The notes: a model not told the origin generated them from the sequence alone. DNA of 64,000 nucleotides from Bromus sterilis (GCA_950022295.1 OX465600.1:23845282-23909281); one strand, 5' to 3'; shown: positions 23,201 through 35,043, numbered from the stretch's first letter. Translations and numbers: made by a program.

Positions 23201-26200
23201 TTCCCTCTCCTTCACATCCACTCGATAGCAGCCGAGTCCTGGATCCTGGAACGCCCCCGTCCCATGGATCGACGGCAAGCCTGATGGGATCCCTCCTCCT
23301 CTTGTCCCTTTCCTCTCCTTCTACGCGGCTTCTCTTTGCATCCTATTCGCCTGGGCCGTTCCGGCCACGGTCGCGATAGAGCCGCCGTCTTGAGCGCGCG
23401 CTCGCAGCCGCGCCTGACGGCCCCAACTCCTTCACCATAGTCGTTGTCTCCGTGTTCACAGCCCTACCCGATGGCCTCTCCGCCGAGGACCGCCTTCGTC
23501 AGCTGGCGTGCGACCCTGCACCGGCATTCTTTTTGTTTGAGAACGAGGGTTGATTTCTTAGCGGTGAGCGAGGGGAGTTTAAGCGAATCTGAAACGTTAT
23601 CTTTCATAAAAAATAGACTGCGGCTTGATAATTACAAAATCAAGGGGGTTTTCTATAAAAGTTCTTGGTTGAACCATCACGACAACCGCAACTGATTCCC
23701 TTTTAATAGCAGTGATATTTAAGAAGCAAGAGTAACAATGTTGCATGAGATAACAGACATTAGTACTTACAGCTTCGCTACAGCTCAAAAGAAGACTGAC
23801 TAATGCTTTCCACTGCATAAACGCCTCCAGTGACTGTCCCATCTACACAACTCAAATACATTAGAGGATAGAGCCAAATAATTAATAAGACGCATTAAAA
23901 ACAATTTTTTAGTTTTTCCTGCAGTACCATAAACGCTATGAAAGAGAACTGCAGCTCCCCCAAGAGTAAATCTTCTTGGCCTTGATAATTTTTGGCCAGG
24001 ACAGTCTCCAGCAAGCTTGTCTGAGATGAGAAGAAGAACAGACTCGTCAACAAACATAGGTATAGCTTGTCAACTCGGTGTTTTCCACACATGGGAATTT
24101 CTAAACATGGGAGCCTATAAGAGGATCTAATTTGAGCAAATCACCACTAGCAGCAAGTTTGCAGATTATAGTATAATTGATGGCATTGTGATTGAATGGA
24201 CAAAAGGCAGCAAACTAATGTTTTCCCATAGCTGTTTGTCGCTGTGTTAACTACAAATTTGGCTTGTATTATTTAAATTCAGGTCGTTGTGTCCACATGT
24301 AGCGCCAAACATTTCAGTGTTCAAATTGTAATAAAGATGTGTTCACATCAGACAAGCTCTTGCTGCAGGAAATTGGTTGTGGGAAAAGAAGATATAAAAA
24401 ACAAGGTACACGCTGATAAGATTAGCTGTCCGAAAAGTATGGCACCAAATAATATAGTAAGAACATTACTCTGTCCAAATTCAGCAAAGTCAGCTCATCT
24501 GCAGAAATGTTCTTGTGTTTAACCGAAGCAGGAATAGTTGTGTAGTAGCATCCTCTCCGCTCAGGCTGTGCAGGGGCTTTCTTTGCAAATTTGTCCTCTC
24601 TAAGTTGTTCCATCAATCGTCTCTCCATCTCTGTTTGGGGAGCTCTATCCATCCATGATGTCTCCAATGCAATTGTAATTTCTCCACCAATTGGCTCTGC
24701 ATAAGTCAAATACGCACACACACACACACACATTATCACTAGTTCCTTACTCGGTTATATACAAAATTTCACCCATAACTAATAAGGGTAGGAGAAAAAA
24801 TAGAGAATGCATCGGCCTTACCAAGGCGTTCGATAACACTTTGTGACAAGTAGCTTGAAAGTTGTTTCCAATCACCAAAAGAGTCCAAATTGTATGGTCC
24901 AAGCTGATTATCAAACTCAAAACGTTTTACTGCTTCAGAGTATCTGATTTCCTACCAGAAAACAAAATTTAGTATCATTGCCCAGATAAATCAAGCACAT
25001 GCATCCCTAGTTTGAGGTTTTGTTATGTTATGCCAGTCAATAACCGGAAGGTCAATTATGTCGAACATGCTGCAATTTTGACACACGGGGCAGTCACAAT
25101 CTATGTATTCCATATTTCATACATTTGATTATATAAACAGCTACAAGGAAGACAAGTTGAACATAACTTAGGTGCATTTTGTGGTCTGTCATATTAAATT
25201 ATCATCTGGTTCAGATCCAGTAGGTTACGTATTTAAGTTTAGTACTAATAAGATTGGGGCAATGGATCCTTTGCTTTTATTATCAACTGAATTAGTTATC
25301 TGTAAGGTTTCATGCCTAAAAGCTTCAAAATTGACATGCTATGTTGAATAGTGATACCTAGAGTTTTACAGTTAGAGGGCATGGCACAAATACAAGATTT
25401 ACAACTGAGGGAGCTGAAGCTTCCATACTAATATTTTGCAAAATGCAACATGCTTATCCTAACGCAATATTGCCTTTTAACACTGGTTACAGTCCCATCC
25501 AGTACCAGTATAGTCTGAAGTGATGTACTATGTGTAAGAAGGTAAGAGAACTATATGTTACAAGGATATGAGAAGATAAAGCAATAAAGTGGCCTACAGT
25601 ATATCAAAGATTCTAATATAATCAAAGATATCACCTCCTCTTCTGATAATGTCACTAATCTCTCCTCTTGCGCATGCCATTTTCGAACGACCACCTGGAA
25701 ATATCAGGCCAGAGATGAGTACATGTAAACAAGCAATTGTGTGTAATTATTAGAGAGTTCTGACGGCTAAAATATCCAACCGCTCAAAATTTTCAACACA
25801 GAATGAGAATCTTTATTTGGTTTTTCTCTTTACCAAATATATGACATCTTCCAAGTGCATTGTTTTGAAAGGAAACTGTATTTCACCCACCCCTATTTCC
25901 AAGTGCATTGTTTTCCTAACTAATTTTCACCCACCACTATAGACAGGAAATGTGAAGCTTCATACATAAATACACATGAGCACTGTGAGTTATCTGTCAG
26001 ACAGAGATATACATGTAAGTGTAGTTTAAGAAGTTGTAGCATCAGTTCCAGATATGTGCTACCAGAAAGAAAAGATAAACTCTCAAAGTGTTGTTACACA
26101 ATAGAAGGGGACAAATAAAGTGCAGAGATCCCTAAGATATGAGACTACTCTAGCAAGTAGACTAGTAGAGGTTTTACATGGATCATGGATTTGACTTTCT

Positions 26201-27257
26201 ATTCGATTTTCCCTACCTAAAGTCCTAAACCAGATAAAAATCCATGTGAGTCATTGATCTAATAAATTTAACCCTTAATATAATACTTCATCTGAATCTT
26301 TGCCTGTTACTGAACAGGTCCATTTCCAAAGAACTGTCACAAACTCAAAACATGATATGCACTCACTAAGTCCTTCAAAGGTGATGAATTTTCTTCGGAA
26401 GAAGGAGGAGTACCTGAGATGGGTGAGTAGTAAGAAAGAATCCGACTGTAGGCGCGAACTCATTCCCGTGCCTAAAAGGATTGCAGATAGCGGAAAAACG
26501 ATCAGTATGGGATATCATATTGCGTGGCATAACGGCATCATCCATGACCGAACAACGTTAATCGTTAGAACATGTGGAAAATGCGAGTAACAAGAACAAA
26601 TTATGCACATGAGCTCTCACAATCTAACACAGTGGCCAACCGTTTTCAGGATGCTACAGAAACAGGTTAACGAGACAAACAGAGCAGGAGAAAGGCAAGT
26701 CAGCATGATGTTGCTGATATAGTACTAATCCTAAAGCAAGTTTGGGTCCACTTTCACATGAATTTGTCAATACATTCTAGCAAATTCGGACCAAAATTAC
26801 GAATGCTACTCCAACTGATTTCCAGCAACCAAAAATTTCTGAGGTACTAGGAACGTTCATTTATTTTATGAATCAAATCACCACTAAAAAAAGAAAACCA
26901 TTGCATGCATTATTGCGAAGACATATTTTGTACCTGCTGGGGGAGCAGTAGTGCACGAAGTGCGGCCCTGGAGGCACCATCTTGATCCCCTTGAACCTGG
27001 GTCCGACCGAGAACACCTGAAGCAGCATATGCTAAATCCGTGAACCAATCGAAGCGAATCCTGGACGGGCAATCCCAGGAGAGATTGGAGGTTTCGAGGG
27101 GCGGCCAGTGTGAGGAGGCGTGGCGGACCTGCGTGTCGACGCCGAGGACGGTGTGCTGGGGCACGTCGAGGAGCAGGAGCGTGACCCCCTTCCGCGCCAG
27201 CTCCGTCGCCGCCTCGGGGTCCATCCGCACCGCCGTGCCTGCCCCGCTGCTCCCCAT
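20264..27257 (-). CDS. AAR2: AAR2 protein (U5 snRNP / PRP8 assembly factor)
   Basis: Thirteen exons join with GT-AG borders into one 401-codon frame: 27257-27129, 27016-26934, 26471-26414, 25694-25635, 24951-24822, 24696-24470, 24020-23928, 23842-23771, 21555-21523, 21395-21255, 20931-20875, 20512-20426, 20299-20264. Recognisable AAR2 family blocks in order are MDPEAATELARKG..LLLLDVP, VFSVGPRFKGIKMVPPGPHF (N-terminal domain), NQLGPYNLDSFGDWKQLS, then EDLLLGELQFSFIAFM, QWKALVSLLLSC and YYQFKHGFQ (C-terminal helical domain); length is close to the ~380-400 residues of the family. AAR2 binds PRP8 during U5 snRNP biogenesis before BRR2 joins, in cytoplasm and nucleus. Met12 (27224) would give a start closer to other AAR2 proteins; Met1 is the longest in-frame choice. 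Exon 9 is only 33 nt (PLHTRTQMFVK). Intron 8 (21556-23770) holds a Helitron terminus, a MITE and GC-rich foreign DNA. No frame damage is visible. Confidence 0.93.
20837..20857. repeat. GT/GA microsatellite in AAR2 intron 11
   Basis: GTGTGTGTGAGAGAGAGAGAG-type dinucleotide repeat lying about 20 bp inside the intron following exon 11. It is probably neutral but could serve as a marker. Confidence 0.7.
22313..22342 (-). mobile_element. Helitron 3' terminus inside AAR2 intron 8
   Basis: Read on the minus strand the sequence is a short GC hairpin CCGTTGCAACGCACGG followed by ATATATTTG and the terminal CTAG, then T. This is the canonical Helitron 3' end (hairpin, CTRR, insertion before T). The matching 5' TC end, which should lie at higher coordinates within the intron, could not be pinned down. 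A 90-bp direct repeat (22701 and 22851) and GC-rich DNA at 23030-23530 may be cargo. Confidence 0.75.
22701..22937. repeat. Direct repeat pair, 150-bp period, in AAR2 intron 8
   Basis: CTCA-TTACATATGCTAGATATCC at 22701 recurs at 22851, with matching GAACCAAA and CTTCTTATT-TTTAATATCTATAT blocks. The copies are about 85% alike by eye. Probably internal duplication of a transposon. Confidence 0.65.
22946..23020. mobile_element. Stowaway MITE remnant in AAR2 intron 8
   Basis: GTAAACTAATATAAGACGTTTT and its inverted copy AAAACGTCTTATAATAGTTTAGGGAGGGAG form a near-complete palindrome ending in GGGAGGGAG followed by TA. The left CTCCCTCC end is degenerate (TAAATCTGTAAAC). Confidence 0.7.
23030..23530. 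other. GC-rich block inside AAR2 intron 8
   Basis: About 500 bp of sharply higher GC than the surrounding intron, with short proline/serine-rich ORFs on both strands and no recognisable domain. The base composition suggests inserted DNA, perhaps a captured 5' gene fragment carried by the Helitron whose 3' end lies at 22313. Confidence 0.4.
24711..24731. repeat. (CA)n microsatellite in AAR2 intron 5
   Basis: ACGCACACACACACACACACA starts about 15 bp upstream (genomic + direction) of exon 6, in the acceptor-proximal part of the intron in gene direction. Confidence 0.8.
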
Positions 27258-28095
27258 GCGAACAGCGCCCGATGCGGAGAGCTCTCGGGGTCGCTCGGTG
27301 CTGGGCCAAGCTGCTCACGAGGAGGGAGAGCAGCGCGAGGCCGCCGGCGGTGGGATGAGAGGGGAGAGCCACCAGAAAGTGCGCCGCCGCCGCCGCCGCC
27401 TGGAGAACCGGTGCGCCGCCGTACAGGAGAGAGAACTCGGGAGCAACACGGCGGTGGTGGGGAGGACGGCTCGCGCAATTCAGGCCCGCTCCGCAAATGT
27501 GTGTGTGCTTTATCCAAATCAAAGCTGGCCAGATGGGCCGGTCTTGCACTTCACGGCACGGCAGCTGTTTAAAAAAGGACACAGTACAACACAGATACTC
27601 ACATACACTCATACTTTGAACGCACAACGTACGTTCTATTCATATGAACATCTTTGCAATACTGAGTCAACATATCATTTTAAGATTAAAGAAATCATCA
27701 TAGACGCCTCGATGAAAACGTTTCCTCCCGCTAAAAGCACATCGCTGTAAGTCCTATAATAAATTTAAGAAAATGGAAGTACCAATATCAAATGTGATAC
27801 TCCTATTTAAATTCTGGTGGGTAGAGATACCATTGTCCCTCTAATCAATTCAATTATAAATTGATTCGCGATACGACAGTTGTTGAAAAACGTGACAAGT
27901 ATGGTTTTGGGGTGCATTTCGGGATATTTTACGAAAAAATTGTATCTGATACGTGTCAAGTGGGACGAGTTTCTCTATTCTAACGCGGTTACCATAGTGG
28001 GAGTTACAGTCACAACATGTAGCCACGAAAAGCACGGCCAAATCATCTATGGCCGGGGTCATTTCCTCCGTCACACGTCTCAAGCACTAAGAAAA
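27258..28095. other. Upstream region of AAR2
   Basis: GC-rich leader DNA (27258-27500) directly before the AAR2 start is likely 5' UTR and core promoter. Beyond 27600 it becomes AT-rich up to the first Helitron. No other gene is supported. Confidence 0.4.
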
Positions 28096-28614
28096 CTAGA
28101 TGATATTCCGCGCGTTACTGCGGAAATCAGTTGCAATATATTTTGAATGATTGATTGCATGAAACATGAATAGTTGAATTAATAGTATATAAACTAAAAT
28201 ATAAAAATATATTTTATATATTGTATTTTATTATTGTGTAGTTAAAAATATTTATTAAATATAAGTAATGTAATATAATGAAAAAAAATCATGCATGTTG
28301 AATGAGTTGGCATGTGTCATTATATTGATGTATGCATGAGATCAACTAATAACGAAGAATTTGTTCTCATGCATATTATGATGAGTCTTTGATGATGTGA
28401 CATGTATACATGTTAAAAGTGATGTAATATAATAATAAAAAAATCCATGCATATTGAGGGAGGCTACATGTGTCATTAAATGGATGTCAGCATGAAATCA
28501 ACTAATAATGAAGAACTTGTTATCATACATATTGTGGTGGGCCTTTGATGAGGTGGCATGTTTGCATGTTGAAATAGATAACATAGTGGAGGTGATCTAT
28601 TATAATATTGTAGA
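28096..28614 (-). mobile_element. Non-autonomous Helitron, about 519 bp
   Basis: Minus-strand 5' end TCTACAATATTATAATAG preceded by A (plus T at 28615). The 3' end is a hairpin CCGCAGTAACGCGCGG, then AATATCATCTAG at 28096, followed by T. Insertion is therefore between A and T, as Helitrons require. There is no RepHel coding capacity. The interior contains two diverged copies of a ~150-bp unit (around 28300 and 28455). Confidence 0.8.
28300..28580. repeat. Internal ~150-bp duplication in the Helitron
   Basis: The series CATGTGTCATTA, GGATGT/TGATGT, CATGAAATCAACTAATAA, GAAGAA-TTGTT, GCCTTTGATGA and ACATGT occurs twice in the same order, the second copy starting about 150 bp after the first. 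Confidence 0.65.
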
Positions 28615-28770
28615 TAATGAAGGCTAGTGTATGAAAAACGAAGGCCCTCTTCTTCTTTTCCATTTTAACTCATCCAAAATATAATATTTTATGTCTAACA
28701 ACCCGTCGACATTATTTTATTATACTTGCTCTAAGTAAGAACCTAGCATGTTTGACGTTTCAAAAAATAA

Positions 28771-29620
28771 TCTATAATACCTAAATAGTTCATCCTCACT
28801 AACATATTTATCTTAACATGCAAGCTATCCACATCATCAAGTAGGTCTACATTTTTTTCACTAACTAGAAGAATACCCCGCGCGTTGCAGCGGAAATCTC
28901 TATAAAAACTCTACACTGTAGATGGTAAGAGTATAAGATCCATGTAAATGAAAGTGGATGACATGCCAATGACTGACTACCATAGTGGATGATGTGAATA
29001 GCTTGCATGTTGAGAAGATAATATAAATGCATGCATCTTAGTGGGATTTTGTTAGTGAATGACATGGACAAATGATTGACTACAATAGTGAGTGATGTGG
29101 ATAGTTTGCATGTTGAGATAGACATCATAAATGCATCTTAGTGGGGTTTTGCTTTATAAGAGATATAGATAACTCTTAATGCACATGGTTTCATTAAATC
29201 CACATGCGCATGCAATCTATCACAAATAAATATTAAAAAATGCACTAGCCTCAAGATTTAAAAGCGATTTTTATATGAAATCAACTTATGAGTTACCTCG
29301 CATTTTTTTCTATGTGATAAGTTCTTTTATGTATGCACATATGTAGTTGCTATCATTTTTTAGGTATAGCTCCACTTTCTCCACTCAACGTTGTTTCCAC
29401 GTCATATCGTTTCACCTTCACCGGTATATTCTCAAGGCAATCAATTAATAAAACAAAATACAATCATTTTTAGTTTTTTCATCATTTTTTTACTATAAAC
29501 AATTTTTCTTTCAAAAAAGATTCAATAATTAAATTCTTAAATTTCACAAATTATTTCATATTTTAAAACATTAAATTATTTTTTAATAGTTACCGTAGCA
29601 ACGCGCGGGGTATTATCTAG
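28771..29620 (+). mobile_element. Non-autonomous Helitron, split by a second Helitron
   Basis: Plus-strand 5' end TCTATAATACCTAAATAG follows A at 28770. The 3' end at 29620 is CCGTAGCAACGCGCGGGG, TATTAT, CTAG, followed by T. Without the nested minus-strand element at 28865-29169 the unit would be about 545 bp. No coding capacity is visible. Confidence 0.75.
28865..29169 (-). mobile_element. Nested mini-Helitron, about 305 bp
   Basis: Minus-strand 5' end TCTATATCTCTTATAAAG follows A (plus T at 29170). The 3' hairpin CCGCTGCAACGCGCGGGG, then TATTCTT and CTAG at 28865, is followed by T. It lies wholly within the plus-oriented Helitron and contains repeated GATGTGGATAG-TTGCATGTTGAGA motifs. Confidence 0.8.
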
Positions 29621-30370
29621 TTAGGCAAAAGCCTAGCACCATTGGAAAAAATCTTAAAATAACGAAGCTTGAAAATTGGCGATTCACTAAACACTAACAA
29701 GAGAAATTTGGTTAGTTTTTTGAATAAGTCACCAGGGAAGGAGGAGCCTCCACCCGAATATTGATATCTATTCAAAGAAAATGATATGATTTATGAGGGA
29801 AACCAGATCGAAAACCGTGATTCGGTTTGTAAGGGAAATCGAATCGAAAACCGCGCAACCCAAGGGGTGAAGACATTAAACACAAAAACACCTCATTTAG
29901 GACAGTATAACCGGACCTAAACCGAGCTCTCACAGCGATTTGCATTTTCGTCCGTTCATTTTCGCGATCTGGAGATTTTTGGCCGTTGGATCTCATGTGT
30001 AGAGTCATTTGTTCCGTACTGTACCGAATGTGGCCCAGCTGTCCTAATGGGCAGCTGCTCTGCAGGCCGAAACGCAACTCAGTGGTAAGGACAACCCATA
30101 TAGCGTCCGGAGTCCACCATCCGTGCCGGTTCGATCCAGTTTCAAAAGATTAGGAGGCGCACGTTTTAGAGGTGGGGGGGATCGGAGATGTGCTGGATCT
30201 CAATGTGGAGTCCCCGGCCGACTCTGCCACCTCGATCTCGTCGTGCTCAACTCCGCGGATGGCGGTGGCGGCTTTCAGTTCGGCCTGCTTGGGAGCGCTG
30301 ATGCTGACGATTTCCGGAGGGATGGCGCCGGCCGCGTCCGAGGTAACTCTTCCCCGCGTCGCCGCCCGCG
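29621..30370. other. Flank of LARD 1 with tRNA-like motifs and a GC-rich fragment
   Basis: 29621-30070 is unassigned. At 30072-30136, GCAACTCAGTGGTAAGGACA and GGTTCGATCC resemble pol III A and B boxes, suggesting a SINE head. 30150-30370 is a GC-rich block with an open frame on either strand and no recognised domain; it continues beyond the LTR insertion at 35741. Confidence 0.4.
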
Positions 30371-31014
30371 TGTCGTGGTCATGCCAAGGGGATACCCTTA
30401 AGGGACATAAACCATGGGGTACCCTTAACAAGATAACAAGAATAAGATTGACATATAACAGAGTCAGCTGTTACTCGATGATCAAAGTATGATTATGCTT
30501 CCGAGTAACAAATAACCCGAGGTGACAAGCTACTCGGACACGAAGCTACCGAGTAACGTGCAACTCGGACAAGAGGATGGTCAACGGTCATCAAAGTTAT
30601 GCAGTCAAGCATCCTCCTGCACCCATTATGATACAACTTAATGGAAGAGTTTCTATGTTTTAACTAGAAGCGTTATTCCAGCACTAATAGGCATTTAGTC
30701 CCTCATTAATTCCCCATTCATGTAATGGGGTGGCGCACTCTATATAAGCCACCCCCACCACCATTACAATGGGTTGAGTTCTCTCCTCTTGTTCCTCACT
30801 TCTTCTTCTTCCTCTCCAATGGAAATGATCCCATGTATATCTTGTTCATACAAAGATAAGGAAAAGCTCCTCCGGGAGCGCGAGACGTAGGGATTTTATC
30901 TCCTCCGCGAGAGTCCCGAACTCGATAAAATCACCTGCGTCCACCCGTTTGCATCTCGATAGTTCACGCTCCGTTCTAATCCCTATATCTATTGCCAGGA
31001 TTATATCACCGACA
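30371..31014 (+). repeat. 5' LTR of LARD 1
   Basis: TG..CA ends, a TATATAA box at 30741-30747 within GCACTCTATATAAGCC, and a cluster of CGAGTAAC / ACTCGGAC motifs at about 30465-30575 upstream of it, where U3 regulatory sequence is expected. Confidence 0.88.
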
Positions 31015-32194
31015 GTTGGCGCCCACCGTGGGGCATGGCGTCTATCGAACCATGATGTGAACGGTTTGTATTCTCTCTTACAACTAATTTTCTTCACTCT
31101 TGATGCACGTTGTGTTTCCAAGAACAGCTCTGCGCTATGGCCGTGGTCGCCTCTGCCGTTGTGCCCGCCGGGTTGCCGTGGACGCCTCCAACTCTCTCCA
31201 ACCGGGCGTGTTCCGAGCTCCTGCAACGAGCACCTAAGGCTAGCTCGTACAAGTTCACAAGTTCAAGCGCGGCAATGGCCATCTTCCTCCAGCATCACCG
31301 ACACGCCACAACTCTGGCCCGGTCGTCGCAGCCCATTCCTCAACGGCAACTCCTTCCCCTACATCGGCTGCTCGGCGAGGGCGTTGGCCCGTCTCACCCG
31401 GTGATATCTTTCCATTATTTTATTTTATTCCTTCAGGCCTTGCCGTTGAAAGTGCGATGAGATAGTAAATTCTCGCGTAATTAGCTACGGGCAAATAGCA
31501 GCGATCAGGGAGGAGCAATTGCATGCGAAACTGAAGCATGCAGCCCATTGAGCCATAACTGCATGTTAATGCCCGCTGGAACCCATAATTGCATGCTAAA
31601 TGCTACCATTTTCTGTTACCATATTTACAAAACGTAATTAGTGCTTTGCCTTGACACTAAAGTCTCACGTAACCAGATAAAGTGAGCAATTTGCAGATCT
31701 GGTCAACGCTACCTCCGAATCGCTTCAACTCGGTGGCAGTTCTCCCGAGCTGCTCCAACTCGGCGGTCGCCTTCGACCAAGCTTCCAACCCGGCGGACCA
31801 CTCCGAGCTGCTCCAACACGGCGACCTCCCGCAGTCTCGCGCAACTCGACAGCTCCTTCCTCGAACATCAACCATTCTGACAAGACGCTGAACGCCGGGC
31901 TGAGTCATTGACGACTCGGACGCCAGGACCAGGCTGCTACTCCACCTACAGCTCGGACGCTCGCCTCCACCTCTGACTCGGCAGCTGCCAGCCCCACTTC
32001 TACGGCATCTACTCGCTCAGCTACAAAGCTAGTACGAGCTAGCACAAACGTGTGATGAATGAACAGGAGAAACAAACTTTGGTTCAGTCAAGCTCTAGCG
32101 AAAGTACTAAGCTTCGCCTCGATTGGACGGCGCTGCTTCGACTCGACTCCGACTCCGACCTGCACTGACGCAGCTCAGCCTCGCCTCCTTCCAT

Positions 32195-32290
32195 GGTGCG
32201 GATGCTGGGCTGCGCCGACTCGGACGCCGGGCTGCGCCGACTCGGACGCGGATGCCGGGGCTGCGCCTATGCGGACATCGGGTTAGCACC
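32195..32290 (+). repeat. Short tandem motif in LARD 1 interior
   Basis: GGGCTGCGCCGACTCGGACG occurs twice in succession with further partial copies (GCGGATGCCGGGGCTGCGCC), giving a small GC-rich repeat cluster. Confidence 0.6.
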
Positions 32291-35043
32291 TACTCGGACG
32301 GCACTGCTCTCGGTGGCCTCTTTCGAGCTTCTCCAACTCGACGGTCTCTCCCGAAGTACAAACTGCTCCAACTCGGCAGCCTCCTTCCAACTCGTGCGAG
32401 AATCTTTTACGGCTCGGCCTACGTCACGCCTCAGCCACGACACGAACACGCTATGCCACCAGATCGGCCTCGCCGTGCTCGTCAGATCGGACGGAAGCCC
32501 GGCCTTGCCGTTCCTCCTCGGGCGTAGCCGTCGCCGCGCTGCTCTTCGTCGGAGGCAGCGGCCTCTATCGTTTCTCTTCAGCTCTCATCTACGCCTTTGC
32601 ATGCGAGCAGGTATGTACGTACAAGCTAACACAACTACCTGATGGATGAACAGTCATAAGATAAGACAGTATGAAGCTCGATTCGGACCCAGCTCAACTC
32701 GTGCCCCCGAGCTCCTCCTCGATCCACGACTTGGCTCCATCACAGTTCTGTGCCGACTTCAACCCAGCTTGGAAGATGTCCCCGATCTGCTTCCGCTCAT
32801 GGCGCGCCGGACCACGTCGCCGCTCGGTCCCCGACCACGCCTCAACTCGGAAGCCATCTCCGACCTTCCGCTGCTCGAGGTCTCCTCCGGCCACGCCTCA
32901 ACTCGGAGGTCATCCACGGCAACACCGCTAAGGGCACCGAGTCGCTCGCCAGGTCCGCGTGCCTCCCGGTGCGCGACGTCCACGATGAGGCCGGGCTCCG
33001 CAGTTGCGCGTCCCGCTCCCTTCACCTGAAGTATCCCTCGGACCATACACCCGCTTGGGCGGGGCTACAACCTGCAACATGCAACTCGAGCTGCATCTAT
33101 GCGAGTCGCCGCTCCGCTCTGCATCGAATCGACGTCGACGACCCAGATAAGTTACACACCCCTTCCATGACACTTCATTCGCGATGACCTGCACAAGCTA
33201 TGCGCTTCGTCCGTAACTCCGCACTGCAACGATTCAACTGCGACTCAACCGCAACTCAGCGCTGCATCGACTCGACATCGACGATTCGAACGAGCTACGC
33301 ACTCCTTCTGTGACGTTTCATCTGCGATGACCCGAACGAGCTACGCGCTCCTTGGGCGATGATCCAGACGAGCTACACGCTCCTTCCGCGACTCCGCACT
33401 GCTCCGACTCGGCCATGACTCGGATGTGCTACGCACTTCTTCGACGACGGCATCCGTCACGACTCGGCCTCAGATTCCTCCGAAGACTTCTCTTCGTCGT
33501 GTCACGGCTTCACCGACACCGACTACATAACCAACGCGAAAACAGATAAGTTTCTCATACAACCAATTTCCGTACTTAAGCTTTAGCAAGTTGGTCTCTC
33601 CCGAGAGTCACTCGGGAGCCACTTCTCGCCTTTACCCGAGTCCACCTCGATGAAACACAAATTATATTCGTCGTATTCCGACCGGTCCGCCGTCGAAGGT
33701 TGTAACGCACTCAGGGGCTACACCACACCCGGGGGCTACAACTTAGATTAGAATCAGATTTACCTTTGCTGGTGGTTTTTTGATCCACCCATTAGTTGCG
33801 CCGCCAGTCGGCAAGTTGTTTACTTGGTTTTCTCCTGTTCTTCGTCAAACGCCTATACACACTCGGTACCTAAACGCCTACTCTTCGTCTCCAACCCGGT
33901 CGCAACCTGACTGTCTGGTTGGCAAGAGCAATAGCTACTGGTCCGCCGACTCGCTAAATGGCTAAACACGAGAGAAAAATCAACCAAGTTAGACATATTA
34001 TTATCTGCAAAGTTTAAGTTCAACACTTTATTTCTGCAAAGTTTAAAGTCCCGCGTTTTCACTCAGCTTTCTGGGTATGAATATTATAATACTTTCATTC
34101 TCTATCTGTTTGCATTTTCTTTCAGGTCAATGAAGGAAATATCTTTGGTTTCATTCCGCGCCCGCGCACAACGAGATTCCAAATTCCTTCAAGAAACAAC
34201 ACTCAAGAAAATGTTCCGTGTCCACGCACGATGAAACAATTTTGTATACCTTCAGCAAAAGACTCCAACTAACTACCAATAGTTAGTCGGAGCCTTGGGG
34301 GCTACACCCAGTGGGTGCACTGATCGTGCTCCCACTGGAAGAAAAATTAACCCGAGTAGATCTTCACTCGAAAGAATGACACGCCGAGTAAGGCATCACT
34401 CGGACACACCACCCAGTGGGTGTAAAAACCGAGTAAGTTACCACTCGGATAACCAACAAAACCGACTAAGTCATCACTCGGAGTATTTTTGAAAGAGGCT
34501 ATTTCTCAAGCATGAAACAGTTTCGAACGCGATAATACTCGGGACTAAGTGACATGCATGAATGCAGCCATATTTCAGAATACACAGCAAACGGAAAATC
34601 TTGTATTCATTAGCTGTTCGAGAAAAGTTCCGAGTAGTTAATTCGCTAGTAATCCGTCTCTGACGTAGATTGCCAGATTACTAGTATGATAAGGTGCAGG
34701 GGGTAAAGAATTGATATCCCACGCGGTATGATCTAAAGCTCATGATGTTTTAGAATATCAAACTTTACAAATCTGGTTCATATGGAGTTTAAGGCCTTTT
34801 ACTCCAAGACACGCCTTCCGAGGCCTCAGTCCACCTCTTCCGAGAGACGTTTGAGTGTCGCCAGATTTTTCCTTTAACTTGCCCGACCCACATACAAGGG
34901 AAAAGTGTAAACTTCAGTAAAGTCCTTTCGGGCCTCTTATTGAGTTTAATCTTCATATACCTTATGAATATGTCATCAATAGGAAGAGCACTCTCCTTTG
35001 ATGAAATCAATTATCCCAATTATTAAAAAGTCTCCAATCAAAA

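Noticed and set aside
26275..26590. ORFs over AAR2 exon 3 on both strands
   Set aside because: They read through splice sites of AAR2; the exon in frame with its neighbours is only 26471-26414.
31094..33549. Several 80-150-codon ORFs inside LARD 1
   Set aside because: None shows gag, protease, RT, RNase H or integrase motifs; they arise from GC-rich ACTCGG-type repeats.
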